Assembly (NCBI GenBank): GCA_002082585.1
Contig: CP020563.1
Location: forward strand, 4,210,001 to 4,274,000
Source: Kitasatospora albolonga
GTDB lineage: Bacteria > Actinomycetota > Actinomycetes > Streptomycetales > Streptomycetaceae
DNA: 64,000 nt
Reading direction: 5' to 3'
Positions 1-7,438 of this stretch are shown piece by piece. The number at the start of each line of letters is the position of its first letter. Position 1 is the stretch's first letter. Position numbers and translations under genes: made by a program. The notes beneath the pieces were generated by a model, which was not told the origin of the DNA, searched no databases, and saw only the letters and a list, made by a program, of their open reading frames with translations.

Positions 1-165
1 TGACGACTGGGCCAGACGGATGACGCCCGCCGGGGCCCCAACTAGGGTGCGGCGCAAGCGTTCCGGCACTTGGCCCACCGGCATTGCGATGTCAGTGACG
101 GGTGCCACAGTGGGGGAGTGAGCAACACCGTCGCGGAGCAGAGGCAGAGGGGGTGACATCCGGCC
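1..165. other. Leader region, no gene seen
   Basis: No convincing gene in this short stretch before the first coding region. A 12-codon GTG-initiated open frame at about 118-156 ends in TGA shortly before the GTG of the next gene. A purine-rich AGAGGGGG at 146-153 could be that gene's ribosome site, though its spacing of about 12 nt is long. Confidence 0.4.
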
Positions 166-1863
166 GTGTCCGGTATCGACGTGGGTGAGGAGCTGGGTGC
201 GCGGGCCGCGCAGGCCCGGGCGCTCGCCCTGCTGCGCATCCGCAGCAGGGCGGTGGCCGCGGTGATCACGCCCGCGGCCGTGGCCGTCGTGCTGTTCGCG
301 GCGGGTGCCCAGGGGCATCTCGGCGGGCCCGTCTGGGACGGTGTGCGCTGGGCGGTGCTCGGGGTCGCCGTCGTGGTGCTGCTGACCGCCGCCGCTGTCG
401 CGGTGGCGATCGCGCGGGCCCGGCCCGCCGTGAGCCCGACCGTCCCCGTGGCGGAGGAGGGCGCCCCCGACCTCTACCGCCTGGTCCGGGACCTGGCCGA
501 CCGGCTCGGCGTCCCCGCGCCCTCGGCCATGGCGCTGACCCCGGACTGCGACAGCTGGCTGGAGGACCGTACGCACCGGGGCGGCGACCGTGGCCGCCGG
601 GGCGGCGACCGTACGCACCGGGGCGGCGGAAAAGCCGCCCTGGTGGCCAAGGACACCGCCCCCGTCCTGGTGATCGGTTCGCCGTTCCTGTGGTGGATGC
701 GGGTCGCCGAGCTCCGTGCCGTCCTCGCCCCCGTCGTGGCGGGCACCGGCTCCGCCGCGCACCCCGACATAGCCGCCGCCCGGCGCTTCGTCCGGGGCCT
801 GGACGCCGCGGTGGCCGACGCCGCCGCCCCCGGCCGGGGCGTGTTGCGCGGGGCGCCCGTCACCTTCACCGGCTGGGTCGCCCGGCTGCTGCTGCGCGCC
901 TGCCGGGAGCACGCCGCCGAGATGGAGCGGTGCGTGGCGGCCACGGCCTCGATGCGCGCCCAGGGCGTCGACTACGCGCTCCGTATCGCCGCCCAGGAGC
1001 AGGTCGGCCTCGCCTACGCGGGCTGGGACCGGCTGCTGACCCGGGTCGCGCTGCCCGCCTGGCGGATGGGGCGCTGGCCCTCCCGGCTGGACGCCGGGGT
1101 GGTCTCCGCCCTCACCGAGCTCTCCCGCCGGGACCGGCTGGCCGACGGCTTCGCCTCGCGCCTCGGCGAGCGCCCCGCGTGCGACCTCCTCGAAGAGCCC
1201 GGCGCCGCCGACGAGGCCACCTCCCTGCTCGCCGCCCGGCTCTTCCACGGCGGCCCGGCCGAGAGCGGTCCGGACTGGGCGCCGGTGGACTGGCAGCAGT
1301 ATCCGGAAGAGGTCGTCGACCGGAAGTGGCGTACGGAGGCGGCCCGGCTGCACCGGGTGCTCGACGCCATGGGCGTACCCCCGGCCTCCGCCGCCGATCC
1401 GGCGGTGCCCACCCTGGCCCGGGTCATGGAGCACCTGTCCGGCCCCGGCACCCCCGGCGAGGAGCTCGCGGCCGGGATCGGGGCGGCGGTCGCCCGCGAC
1501 GACGCCCGGGCCCCGGCACCCGGCCCGGCGCAGCAGACGGCGGCGGCCGGTGCGGGCTCCGACCCCCTCGACGTCTGGGGCCCCGACCCGCTTCCCCTCT
1601 TTCCGCTCCAGCCGCCGCGTACGGGCACGGAGCTGCTCGCCGACCACGTCGCGGCCATGGTCTGCTGCGCGGCCGTGGACACGGCGGGCGCGGCCCCCGG
1701 CCTGGACTGGCTGGACGGCCCCGCGCTGCTCGTCGACGGCGAGCGCCGGGCGGACCTCGCGACGCCGGTCCTCAGCCTGGTCGAGGACGGCGACCCGGAC
1801 CCGCTGCGGTCCTGGCTGGCCGAGGTGGGCGTCCGCTGCGACAAGCCGGTGCGGCTGGTATGA
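166..1863 (+). CDS. Membrane protein resembling an M48 peptidase without its zinc motif
   Basis: 565 aa, GTG start. Two hydrophobic segments lie near residues 34-50 and 62-85, followed by a large soluble part. Residues about 100-230 follow the layout of M48 (HtpX-like) membrane peptidases: a LVRDLADRLGVPAPSA segment, a strand ending VLVIGSPFLWW, then VAELRAVLAPVVAG where an active enzyme would read ELxAVLAHExxH. The HExxH is absent, so if the homology is real the protein is catalytically dead. A low-complexity insert of repeated GGDRTHRGG-like units (residues about 135-153) comes from a short DNA direct repeat. The C-terminal half matches nothing I recognise. It appears to be a single gene. 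Homology to M48 is my inference from the pattern; the membrane topology is seen directly. Confidence 0.7.
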   Translation: MSGIDVGEELGARAAQARALALLRIRSRAVAAVITPAAVAVVLFAAGAQGHLGGPVWDGVRWAVLGVAVVVLLTAAAVAVAIARARPAVSPTVPVAEEGAPDLYRLVRDLADRLGVPAPSAMALTPDCDSWLEDRTHRGGDRGRRGGDRTHRGGGKAALVAKDTAPVLVIGSPFLWWMRVAELRAVLAPVVAGTGSAAHPDIAAARRFVRGLDAAVADAAAPGRGVLRGAPVTFTGWVARLLLRACREHAAEMERCVAATASMRAQGVDYALRIAAQEQVGLAYAGWDRLLTRVALPAWRMGRWPSRLDAGVVSALTELSRRDRLADGFASRLGERPACDLLEEPGAADEATSLLAARLFHGGPAESGPDWAPVDWQQYPEEVVDRKWRTEAARLHRVLDAMGVPPASAADPAVPTLARVMEHLSGPGTPGEELAAGIGAAVARDDARAPAPGPAQQTAAAGAGSDPLDVWGPDPLPLFPLQPPRTGTELLADHVAAMVCCAAVDTAGAAPGLDWLDGPALLVDGERRADLATPVLSLVEDGDPDPLRSWLAEVGVRCDKPVRLV

Positions 1864-1868
1864 GCTGC

Positions 1869-1994
1869 CGTACGGGCCCGGACGCGGCCCTCGACCGGTA
1901 TGGACGCCGTCGTACGGGCCCGGACACGGCGTTCAACCGGTATGGACGCCGTCGTACGGGCCCGGACGCGGCGTTCACACCCGGACACGGCCCT
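1869..1994 (+). repeat. 42-bp tandem repeat, about 2.8 copies
   Basis: Units begin with CGTACGGGCCCGGAC at 1869, 1911 and 1953, a period of exactly 42 bp; the last copy diverges and runs into a related CCGGACACGG segment. The array starts 6 bp after the stop of the preceding gene and fills the first part of the 304-bp gap before the next gene. The rest of the gap (about 1995-2167) holds no gene; GGGAGG just before 2168 is the next ribosome site. Confidence 0.85.
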
Positions 1995-2167
1995 CGGCAT
2001 CGGGTAGCAGCACGACCGGTCGTGCGTAACGACCGGAAGAAAGGGTTCCGTTCACGTCAATTAACGACGAAGGGTGACGGAGTGCGTGCGTTATGTGATG
2101 TGCTGGGGATCGGCGCTGACACGGAGCGCGCCGGAGTTGTCCGGGGGACCTGAGGGAGGGGCGCGGC

Positions 2168-3628
2168 ATGGGGGCGGAGCAGATTCGCCGATGGGAGTCG
2201 GGCGCCCTCGCGCACGCGGTGAGCGACCCCTTCGGACAGGGCCCGCTGCCCTGGCTGCGCGGCAGTGAGAACTACTTCGACGACACCGGCCAGGTCGTCC
2301 CCTGGTACGCGGACCCCGAGCTCGGCCGCTCCACCGGCGGCGGCACCCGCACCGCCGACGACGTGCACCGCCAGATCAAGGGCTTCGCCTCGCCCGGAGC
2401 GGCGGCCCCCGGCGAGGCCATCGACTTCCACATCACCGTGGACCCGCCCCAGCAGTTCTCCGTCGACATCTACCGGATCGGTCATTACGGCGGTGACGGC
2501 GCCGCCAAGATCACCACGAGCCCGCGCCTCTCCGGCATCGTCCAGCCCGCCCCCCTCGCCGCCGACCGGACCGTCTCCTGCCACCACTGGTGGATGTCCT
2601 GGCGGCTCCAGATCCCCAGCTACTGGTCGGTCGGCGCGCATGTGGCCGTCCTGACGACCGCCGACGGGTACCGCTCGCACATCCCGTTCACCGTCCGCCA
2701 CGACCACCCCGCCGACCTGCTGCTCCTGCTCCCGGACATCACCTGGCAGGCGTACAACCTCTACCCGGAGGACGGCCGGACCGGCGCCAGCCTCTACCAC
2801 GCGTGGGACGAGCGGGGGCGGCTGCTCGGCGAGGAGGACGCCGCCGTCACGATCTCCTTCGACCGCCCGTACGCGGGGGCCGGCCTGCCCCTGCACGTGG
2901 GGCACGCGTACGACTTCATCCGCTGGGCCGAGCGGTACGGCTACGACCTCGCCTACGCCGACGCCCGCGACCTGCACGCGGGCCGCATCGACCCCAGCCG
3001 CTACCGGGGCCTGGTCTTCCCCGGCCACGACGAGTACTGGTCGCTCCCGATGCGCCGGGCCGCCGAGCGCGCCCGCGACTCCGGCACCTCGCTCGTCTTC
3101 CTCTCCGCCAACACCATGTACTGGCAGGTGGGCCTCGCCCCCTCCGCCTCAGGCATCCCCGACCGGCTGCTGACCTGCCGCAAACGCCGGGGGCCCGGCA
3201 AGTCCGCCCTCTGGCGCGAGGTGGACCGGCCCGAGCAGCAGCTGCTGGGCATCCAGTACGCGGGGCGGGTGCCCGAGCCCAGCCCGATGGTCGTCCGCAA
3301 CGCCGAGCACTGGCTCTGGGACGCCACGGGCGCGGCCGACGGCGACGAGATCCCGGGCCTGGTCGCCGGGGAGGCCGACCGCTACTTCCCCCGGACGAGC
3401 CTGCCCGAGCACGACAACCGCATCCTGCTCGCCCACTCCCCGTACCAGGACTCCGAAGGCGCCACCCGCCACCAGGAGACCTCCCTCTACCAGGCCCCCT
3501 CCGGCGCGCTCGTCTTCGCCTCCGGCACCTTCGCCTGGTCCCCGGCCCTGGACCGCCCCGGCCACGTCGACGCCCGTATCCAGCAGGCCACGGCCAACCT
3601 CCTCGACCGGATCTGCAAGCGCGACTGA
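2168..3628 (+). CDS. N,N-dimethylformamidase large-subunit-like protein
   Basis: 486 aa, ATG start preceded by GAGGGAGGGG. The protein matches the C-terminal domain of the N,N-dimethylformamidase beta subunit, found in many Streptomyces as a stand-alone protein. Visible features are an N-terminal jelly-roll-like region with IDFHITVDPPQQFSVDIYRIG and HYGGDGA, then a catalytic-like half with WQAYNLYPEDG, the segment LVFPGHDEYWS, and the closing SGALVFASGTFAWS typical of the family. No signal peptide or membrane segment is apparent, so it should be cytoplasmic. Activity on dimethylformamide is not implied; the family probably acts on other amides or is glutamine-amidotransferase-like. No partner small subunit is adjacent, and it appears monocistronic. 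Confidence 0.8.
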   Translation: MGAEQIRRWESGALAHAVSDPFGQGPLPWLRGSENYFDDTGQVVPWYADPELGRSTGGGTRTADDVHRQIKGFASPGAAAPGEAIDFHITVDPPQQFSVDIYRIGHYGGDGAAKITTSPRLSGIVQPAPLAADRTVSCHHWWMSWRLQIPSYWSVGAHVAVLTTADGYRSHIPFTVRHDHPADLLLLLPDITWQAYNLYPEDGRTGASLYHAWDERGRLLGEEDAAVTISFDRPYAGAGLPLHVGHAYDFIRWAERYGYDLAYADARDLHAGRIDPSRYRGLVFPGHDEYWSLPMRRAAERARDSGTSLVFLSANTMYWQVGLAPSASGIPDRLLTCRKRRGPGKSALWREVDRPEQQLLGIQYAGRVPEPSPMVVRNAEHWLWDATGAADGDEIPGLVAGEADRYFPRTSLPEHDNRILLAHSPYQDSEGATRHQETSLYQAPSGALVFASGTFAWSPALDRPGHVDARIQQATANLLDRICKRD

Positions 3629-3649
3629 ATCCGGGCCCGTACGACGCGG

Positions 3650-3700
3650 CTGGCCGGATTTATCGGCGCGGTCGGCCGGATTTGCCGACGCGGCCAACGG
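3650..3700 (+). repeat. Imperfect duplicated GGCCGGATTT element
   Basis: Two copies of a segment reading GGCCGGATTT(A/G)(T/C)CG(G/A)CGCGG lie end to end just after the dimethylformamidase-like gene. A weak TCGGC/GCCGA stem can form in the second copy. It might contribute to termination but has no U-tract. Confidence 0.4.
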
Positions 3701-3772
3701 CCCGGAATCGCCCGGGCGTTCACGCGGCTCTGATCGCCAGCCCCTATTCAGAAGATCTTGTTCCGTGTGTAG

Positions 3773-3888
3773 CTTACGTGTAAGTTGACTTATTCTGCGG
3801 CGAGTTGGCCAACATCGGCAGCTGCGCTGCCCAGGGGGGGAATCCCTGGTGTTCTTCCATCCGAAGCCAAGGCCCTCGAACGGCCTTG
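3773..3888 (+). promoter_or_regulatory. Palindrome and hairpins upstream of the I36 operon
   Basis: CTTACGTGTAAG at 3773-3784 is a perfect 12-bp palindrome in an unusually AT-rich patch, followed directly by TTGACT. Two hairpins follow: CCAGGG/CCCTGG at 3831-3848 and CAAGGCC/GGCCTTG at 3868-3888, the latter only 6 nt before the GGGGAG ribosome site of the next gene. The palindrome is a plausible operator and the hairpins a plausible translation-control leader, but this is inference only. Confidence 0.4.
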
Positions 3889-3908
3889 CACCATGGGGAG
3901 ATGACGAA

Positions 3909-4328
3909 ATGGGTGCCAAGAGACCCGTGCTGACGCGCGCCGCCACGGTGGCCGCCGTGTCGGTCGCCCTGCTTGCCTCCGCCACCTCGACGGCTACGGC
4001 CGACGGCGACGGCGATTGCACGAACACCGGCAACATCTGCGTGTTCAATTACCAGCAGCCCACCAGCTACACCGAGGGCTACTACGACTTGAACGACCCG
4101 CACCCGAACTTCCACGGCAAGTACTACTTGATCAAGCGCGCGTATCTCGGTGACTCGATCGGTGCCGCGTCGAATGACGCCAAGGCGCCCACCTCGTGTG
4201 CCGGATTCACCTTCTACTGGCACACGGGCTATGGCGGTACGAGTTACTTCGCCAGCCGGAACTTCCGCTACCTGACCTTCTATGACAACAACAACGAGTT
4301 CTCCTCGTTCCGGAAGACCGGGTGCTGA
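3909..4328 (+). CDS. Secreted peptidase-inhibitor I36/crystallin-like protein
   Basis: 139 aa from ATG 3909, chosen because GGGGAG (3895-3900) sits 8 nt upstream; a longer frame from 3849 lacks a ribosome site and would bury the signal peptide. Residues 1-32 form a Sec signal (KR, then a hydrophobic Ala/Val core, then ATA before DGDGD). The mature part holds CTNTGNICVF, YEGYYDLNDP-like and KYYLIKRAYLGDSIGAASN segments characteristic of the family I36 (SMPI-like, beta/gamma-crystallin fold) peptidase inhibitors. Four cysteines could form two disulfides. It is the first gene of an overlapping run ending at 8718, so its function is probably linked to the lipoprotein and ABC transporter downstream. 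Actual inhibitor activity is unproven. Confidence 0.75.
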   Translation: MGAKRPVLTRAATVAAVSVALLASATSTATADGDGDCTNTGNICVFNYQQPTSYTEGYYDLNDPHPNFHGKYYLIKRAYLGDSIGAASNDAKAPTSCAGFTFYWHTGYGGTSYFASRNFRYLTFYDNNNEFSSFRKTGC

Positions 4329-5299
4329 CGAAGGTGACCGGACTTCCGCGCGCCGTCGGGGCGACCGCCCTGCTCGCTCTCGCGATGTGCGCCTGCTCAT
4401 CCCCGGGCGCAGGGGGCGGAGAGCCCGAGATCGGCTCCGTCCCCACCCCGGGGCATCTCGACGCAGCGCAGATCACCACGCCGCTCGACGCCTACCTCCC
4501 CACACCGGAGGAGAACTACACGCTCAAGAAGGCGCGTGTGCTGCTGGTCAACGCCTGTATGAGGGGCCTGGGTTACGCGCAGAACCCGCAGCCGCTGGCG
4601 CGGTTCAGCGGAAAGCCGTATCTGGAGCACTCCGAGTTCCTGGTGGTGCCGATCGCCCAGGCGGAGAAGTACGGCTACAAGCCGCCGCCCGCCCCCGACC
4701 GGGAGAAAGGGTCAGGGGCCGAGTCGCTGTACGCCAAGAACGTGACGGACGTACAGGGCGACCTGTTGAGCGGCAGGGTCTCCACGTTCAACGGCAAGAA
4801 GGTTCCCGCGGGGGGCTGCGAGGGCGAAGCCCTGCGGACCATCACGGCGGGAGCGGCGACCTCGGAGGAGGTCACCTTGCCGGACGGCTCGGCTGCCGGT
4901 GCCGGCAAGGGAGGTTTCGGCGAGGGTTTCGCCGAGATGGTGGTCGCATCCGCGCGGGGAAAGGCCATGGCCGAGGTCCGCGAGGACAGCCGCTTTCTCG
5001 ACGCTTCCGAGCGCTGGTCGGACTGCATGAAGAAGCAGGGTTACGACTACGACTCCCCGAGCAGCGCCTGGAACGAGAAGAAGTGGTCCGACGCCACCCG
5101 GGCCGGGAAGCGGGAGATCGCCGTCGCGGTCGCCGACATGGGTTGCAAGAAGAAGGTCAACTACCTGGGCGTGGGCATTGCCCTGGAGACGGCCTACGAG
5201 AAACAGGTGATCGAAGAGAGCGCCGAAGTTCTCGAGGACGCCAAGGACAAGACCGCCAGGTGGATCGAGAATGCGAACCAAGCGATCGAAGCACGCTGA
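4322..5299 (+). CDS. Putative lipoprotein of the I36/ABC operon
   Basis: 325 aa, GTG start overlapping the end of the preceding gene (GTGCTGA), so translation is likely coupled. The N-terminus is a lipoprotein signal: LPRAVGATALLALAMCAC, with the lipid-modified Cys in the LAMC or MCAC position. The mature protein is charged and helical, with four further Cys residues (in VNACMRGLGY, GGCEG, WSDCMKKQGYDYD and DMGCKKK), suggesting two disulfides outside the membrane. Clusters such as NACMRGLGYAQ and DCMKKQGYDY look like internal repeats of one motif (x-C-M-[RK]-[GK]-x-G-Y). I do not recognise a named family; similar lipoproteins accompany peptidoglycan-binding adaptor/ABC operons in Streptomyces. 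It may be a substrate-binding or docking component. Confidence 0.7.
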   Translation: MLTKVTGLPRAVGATALLALAMCACSSPGAGGGEPEIGSVPTPGHLDAAQITTPLDAYLPTPEENYTLKKARVLLVNACMRGLGYAQNPQPLARFSGKPYLEHSEFLVVPIAQAEKYGYKPPPAPDREKGSGAESLYAKNVTDVQGDLLSGRVSTFNGKKVPAGGCEGEALRTITAGAATSEEVTLPDGSAAGAGKGGFGEGFAEMVVASARGKAMAEVREDSRFLDASERWSDCMKKQGYDYDSPSSAWNEKKWSDATRAGKREIAVAVADMGCKKKVNYLGVGIALETAYEKQVIEESAEVLEDAKDKTARWIENANQAIEAR

Positions 5300-6701
5300 C
5301 CGTGGTATGTCCGCCGGCGGGCCTGCGCACGATGCGCCGCCACCGGCCCTGGCCCGTCGCAGGCGCGTACTGATCGCGGTCGTCGTGGGGGCGCTGGTGG
5401 CAGGAGGCATCGGCTTCGGGGCCTCCACGATGATCAAGTCACCCGCTCAGGCCGCTGCGGAGGCGGGAGCCCCGGAGCGGGACGTACTCACGGCCGACGT
5501 CGAGCTCCGCGTGCTGCGCGCCTCGCTGGTGGTACGCGGGCAGGTCGCGGCCGAGCGGACCCTCACCGTCTCCGCGGCGGTGAGCGCCGCGGAGGGGGCC
5601 GAACCTCTGGTCACCAAGGCGCCGCTGCGGGCCGGTGACCGGGTGAAGGCGGCGAGCGTGCTCGTGGAGATCTCGGGGCGGCCGGTCTTCGCGCTGCCCG
5701 GCTCTCTTCCCGCCTACCGCGACCTCAAGCCAGGGGCCCGCGGGCCGGACGTGACCCAGCTGCGCGAAGCGCTTGCCGGGCGTGGCTTTCCCTCGACCGC
5801 CGATCCCGCGGGTGAGTTCGGCGCCGGAACCCAGGCCGCCCTGGACGCCTTCTACCGGTCCCTCGGATACGACCCACGCCCGGTTGTCGAGGACGGCGCC
5901 GCCCAGGTCGAGGCGGCCATGACGTCCGTCACCGACGCCGAGAGGGCGTTGCAGGACGTCCGGGCCGCGGACCGGCAGGAGGAGAAGACCGTGGTCCGGG
6001 CCCAGGAGGACCTGGGCCGGGCCGAGAAGGCGTTGGCCGCGGCGCGTCTTCAGGCCGGTGCCATGCTCCCCGCCTCGGAAGTCGTCTTCCTGGACCGCTT
6101 TCCGGCCCGGGTCGAGTCGGTCACCGTCGGAGTGGGTGACCGGGCTCCGGGCAGCGTCATGACGATCTCCTCCGGTTCGCTCGGCGTAAGGGGAGTGCTC
6201 ACGCCTAGTCAGCGCGGCGTGGTGCGGTCCGGGCAGAAGGTGCGCATCCTCGCCGAGGCCACGGGCGACGAGTTCGACGGCACGGCCACCTCGGTCACCG
6301 AACCGGGCGGCTCGGTGCGGCGGGAAGGGGGCGACGGCGAGTCGGAAGGCGGCGGGGAGGGGGAAGCCGATGGCGCGGGCGCCCTGGCCACCCTGAACGT
6401 CACCCCGGACAAGAAGATCGACGCGGCGCTCGTCGGCCAGGAGGTGCGGCTCACCATCGAGATCAAGGCTTCCCGGGGCAAGGTCCTGGTCGTCCCCTTC
6501 TCCGCCGTATCGTCCGCCGCGGACGGCAGCACCGTCGTCACGGTCCTCGCCCGGAACGGGGAACGCCGTCAGATACGGGTACGCCCCGGTCTGGAGGGCG
6601 ACGGCAGTGTCCAGGTGACCCCGGTGCCGCAGGACGCCCTCGCGCCCGGTGACCGTGTCATCGTCGGCAAGGCGCCGGGTGGCGAGGGCGGAGCCCGTTG
6701 A
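5271..6701 (+). CDS. Peptidoglycan-binding membrane-fusion (MacA/HlyD-like) adaptor
   Basis: 476 aa from ATG 5271, overlapping the lipoprotein gene by 29 bp; ATG 5307 is an alternative start. One membrane anchor at residues about 31-52 is followed by a barrel/lipoyl-like region (VVRGQVAAERTLTVSAAV, then APLRAGDRVKAASVLVEISGRPVF), an inserted PG_binding_1 domain (PGARGPDVTQLREAL ... GTQAALDAFY, residues about 150-200), a coiled-coil hairpin rich in Ala, Glu and Arg (about 210-265), then beta-barrel domains to the end. This is the Gram-positive version of the periplasmic adaptor of MacB-type tripartite transporters, with peptidoglycan binding replacing an outer-membrane duct. A Gly/Glu-rich linker (GGDGESEGGGEGEADG) lies near residue 355. 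The next two genes encode the matching ATPase and permease. Confidence 0.85.
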   Translation: MRTKRSKHADRGMSAGGPAHDAPPPALARRRRVLIAVVVGALVAGGIGFGASTMIKSPAQAAAEAGAPERDVLTADVELRVLRASLVVRGQVAAERTLTVSAAVSAAEGAEPLVTKAPLRAGDRVKAASVLVEISGRPVFALPGSLPAYRDLKPGARGPDVTQLREALAGRGFPSTADPAGEFGAGTQAALDAFYRSLGYDPRPVVEDGAAQVEAAMTSVTDAERALQDVRAADRQEEKTVVRAQEDLGRAEKALAAARLQAGAMLPASEVVFLDRFPARVESVTVGVGDRAPGSVMTISSGSLGVRGVLTPSQRGVVRSGQKVRILAEATGDEFDGTATSVTEPGGSVRREGGDGESEGGGEGEADGAGALATLNVTPDKKIDAALVGQEVRLTIEIKASRGKVLVVPFSAVSSAADGSTVVTVLARNGERRQIRVRPGLEGDGSVQVTPVPQDALAPGDRVIVGKAPGGEGGAR

Positions 6702-7438
6702 CTCCCGCGCCGGTCATCGAGTTCCGCGGCGTCGGGCTCACCTATCCCGGCCCGCCGCCCGTCCCCGCGTTCCTTCCCGTCGACCTCGTCATCACAGGCG
6801 GTGAGTACGTCACCATCACCGGGCCCTCCGGGTCGGGCAAGTCGACGTTCCTCAATATCGCGGGCCTCATCGACGCGCCCACCGAGGGGCGTTGTCTGCT
6901 CGACGGCATGGACACCACCGGCCTTCCGGACTCCGATCGGGCCGGACTGCGCGGGCGGCGCATCGGATTCGTCTTCCAGTCGTTCCACCTGCTGCCGCAC
7001 CGCAGTGCCCTGGACAACGTGGCGCTCGCCATGGTCTACAGCGGGGTTCCCCGCCGGGAACGGGCCGCCCGCGCCCGGGACGCACTGGTCAGGGTGGGGC
7101 TGGGCCACCGCGTCGACGCCATGCCGACGAGGCTCTCCGGTGGGGAGCGGCAGCGCGTGGCCATCGCGCGCGCCTTGGTGGGACGCCCCTCCCTTCTGCT
7201 GTGCGACGAGCCGACAGGCAACCTCGACACGGCGACCGCCGACTCGGTCCTCGCCCTTCTCGATGATCTGCACAAGGACGGAATGACTCTCGTCGTCATC
7301 ACCCACGACGCCGCGGTCGCGGCCCGCGGCAGCCGCGCCCTGGCCATCCGGGACGGCAGGCTCACCGAGCCGCGCCCGGCCCGTGACGCGAGGCCCGCCC
7401 CGCTCCACACCTCGGCCGACCACCGGTCCGGCGCGTGA
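6698..7438 (+). CDS. ABC transporter ATP-binding protein, MacB/LolD type
   Basis: 246 aa, TTG start sharing bases with the adaptor stop (TTGA). Walker A GPSGSGKSTFLN, Q-loop FVFQSFHLLPHRSALDNV, signature LSGGERQRVAIARAL, Walker B LLLCDEPTGNLD and H-loop VVITHD are all intact, and the order and length fit the LolD/MacB subfamily. It should energise the permease encoded next. This subfamily usually drives mechanotransmission rather than classical transport. A tail of about 20 residues after AIRDGRLTEP is Arg/Ala/Pro-rich and unstructured. Confidence 0.93.
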   Translation: MTPAPVIEFRGVGLTYPGPPPVPAFLPVDLVITGGEYVTITGPSGSGKSTFLNIAGLIDAPTEGRCLLDGMDTTGLPDSDRAGLRGRRIGFVFQSFHLLPHRSALDNVALAMVYSGVPRRERAARARDALVRVGLGHRVDAMPTRLSGGERQRVAIARALVGRPSLLLCDEPTGNLDTATADSVLALLDDLHKDGMTLVVITHDAAVAARGSRALAIRDGRLTEPRPARDARPAPLHTSADHRSGA

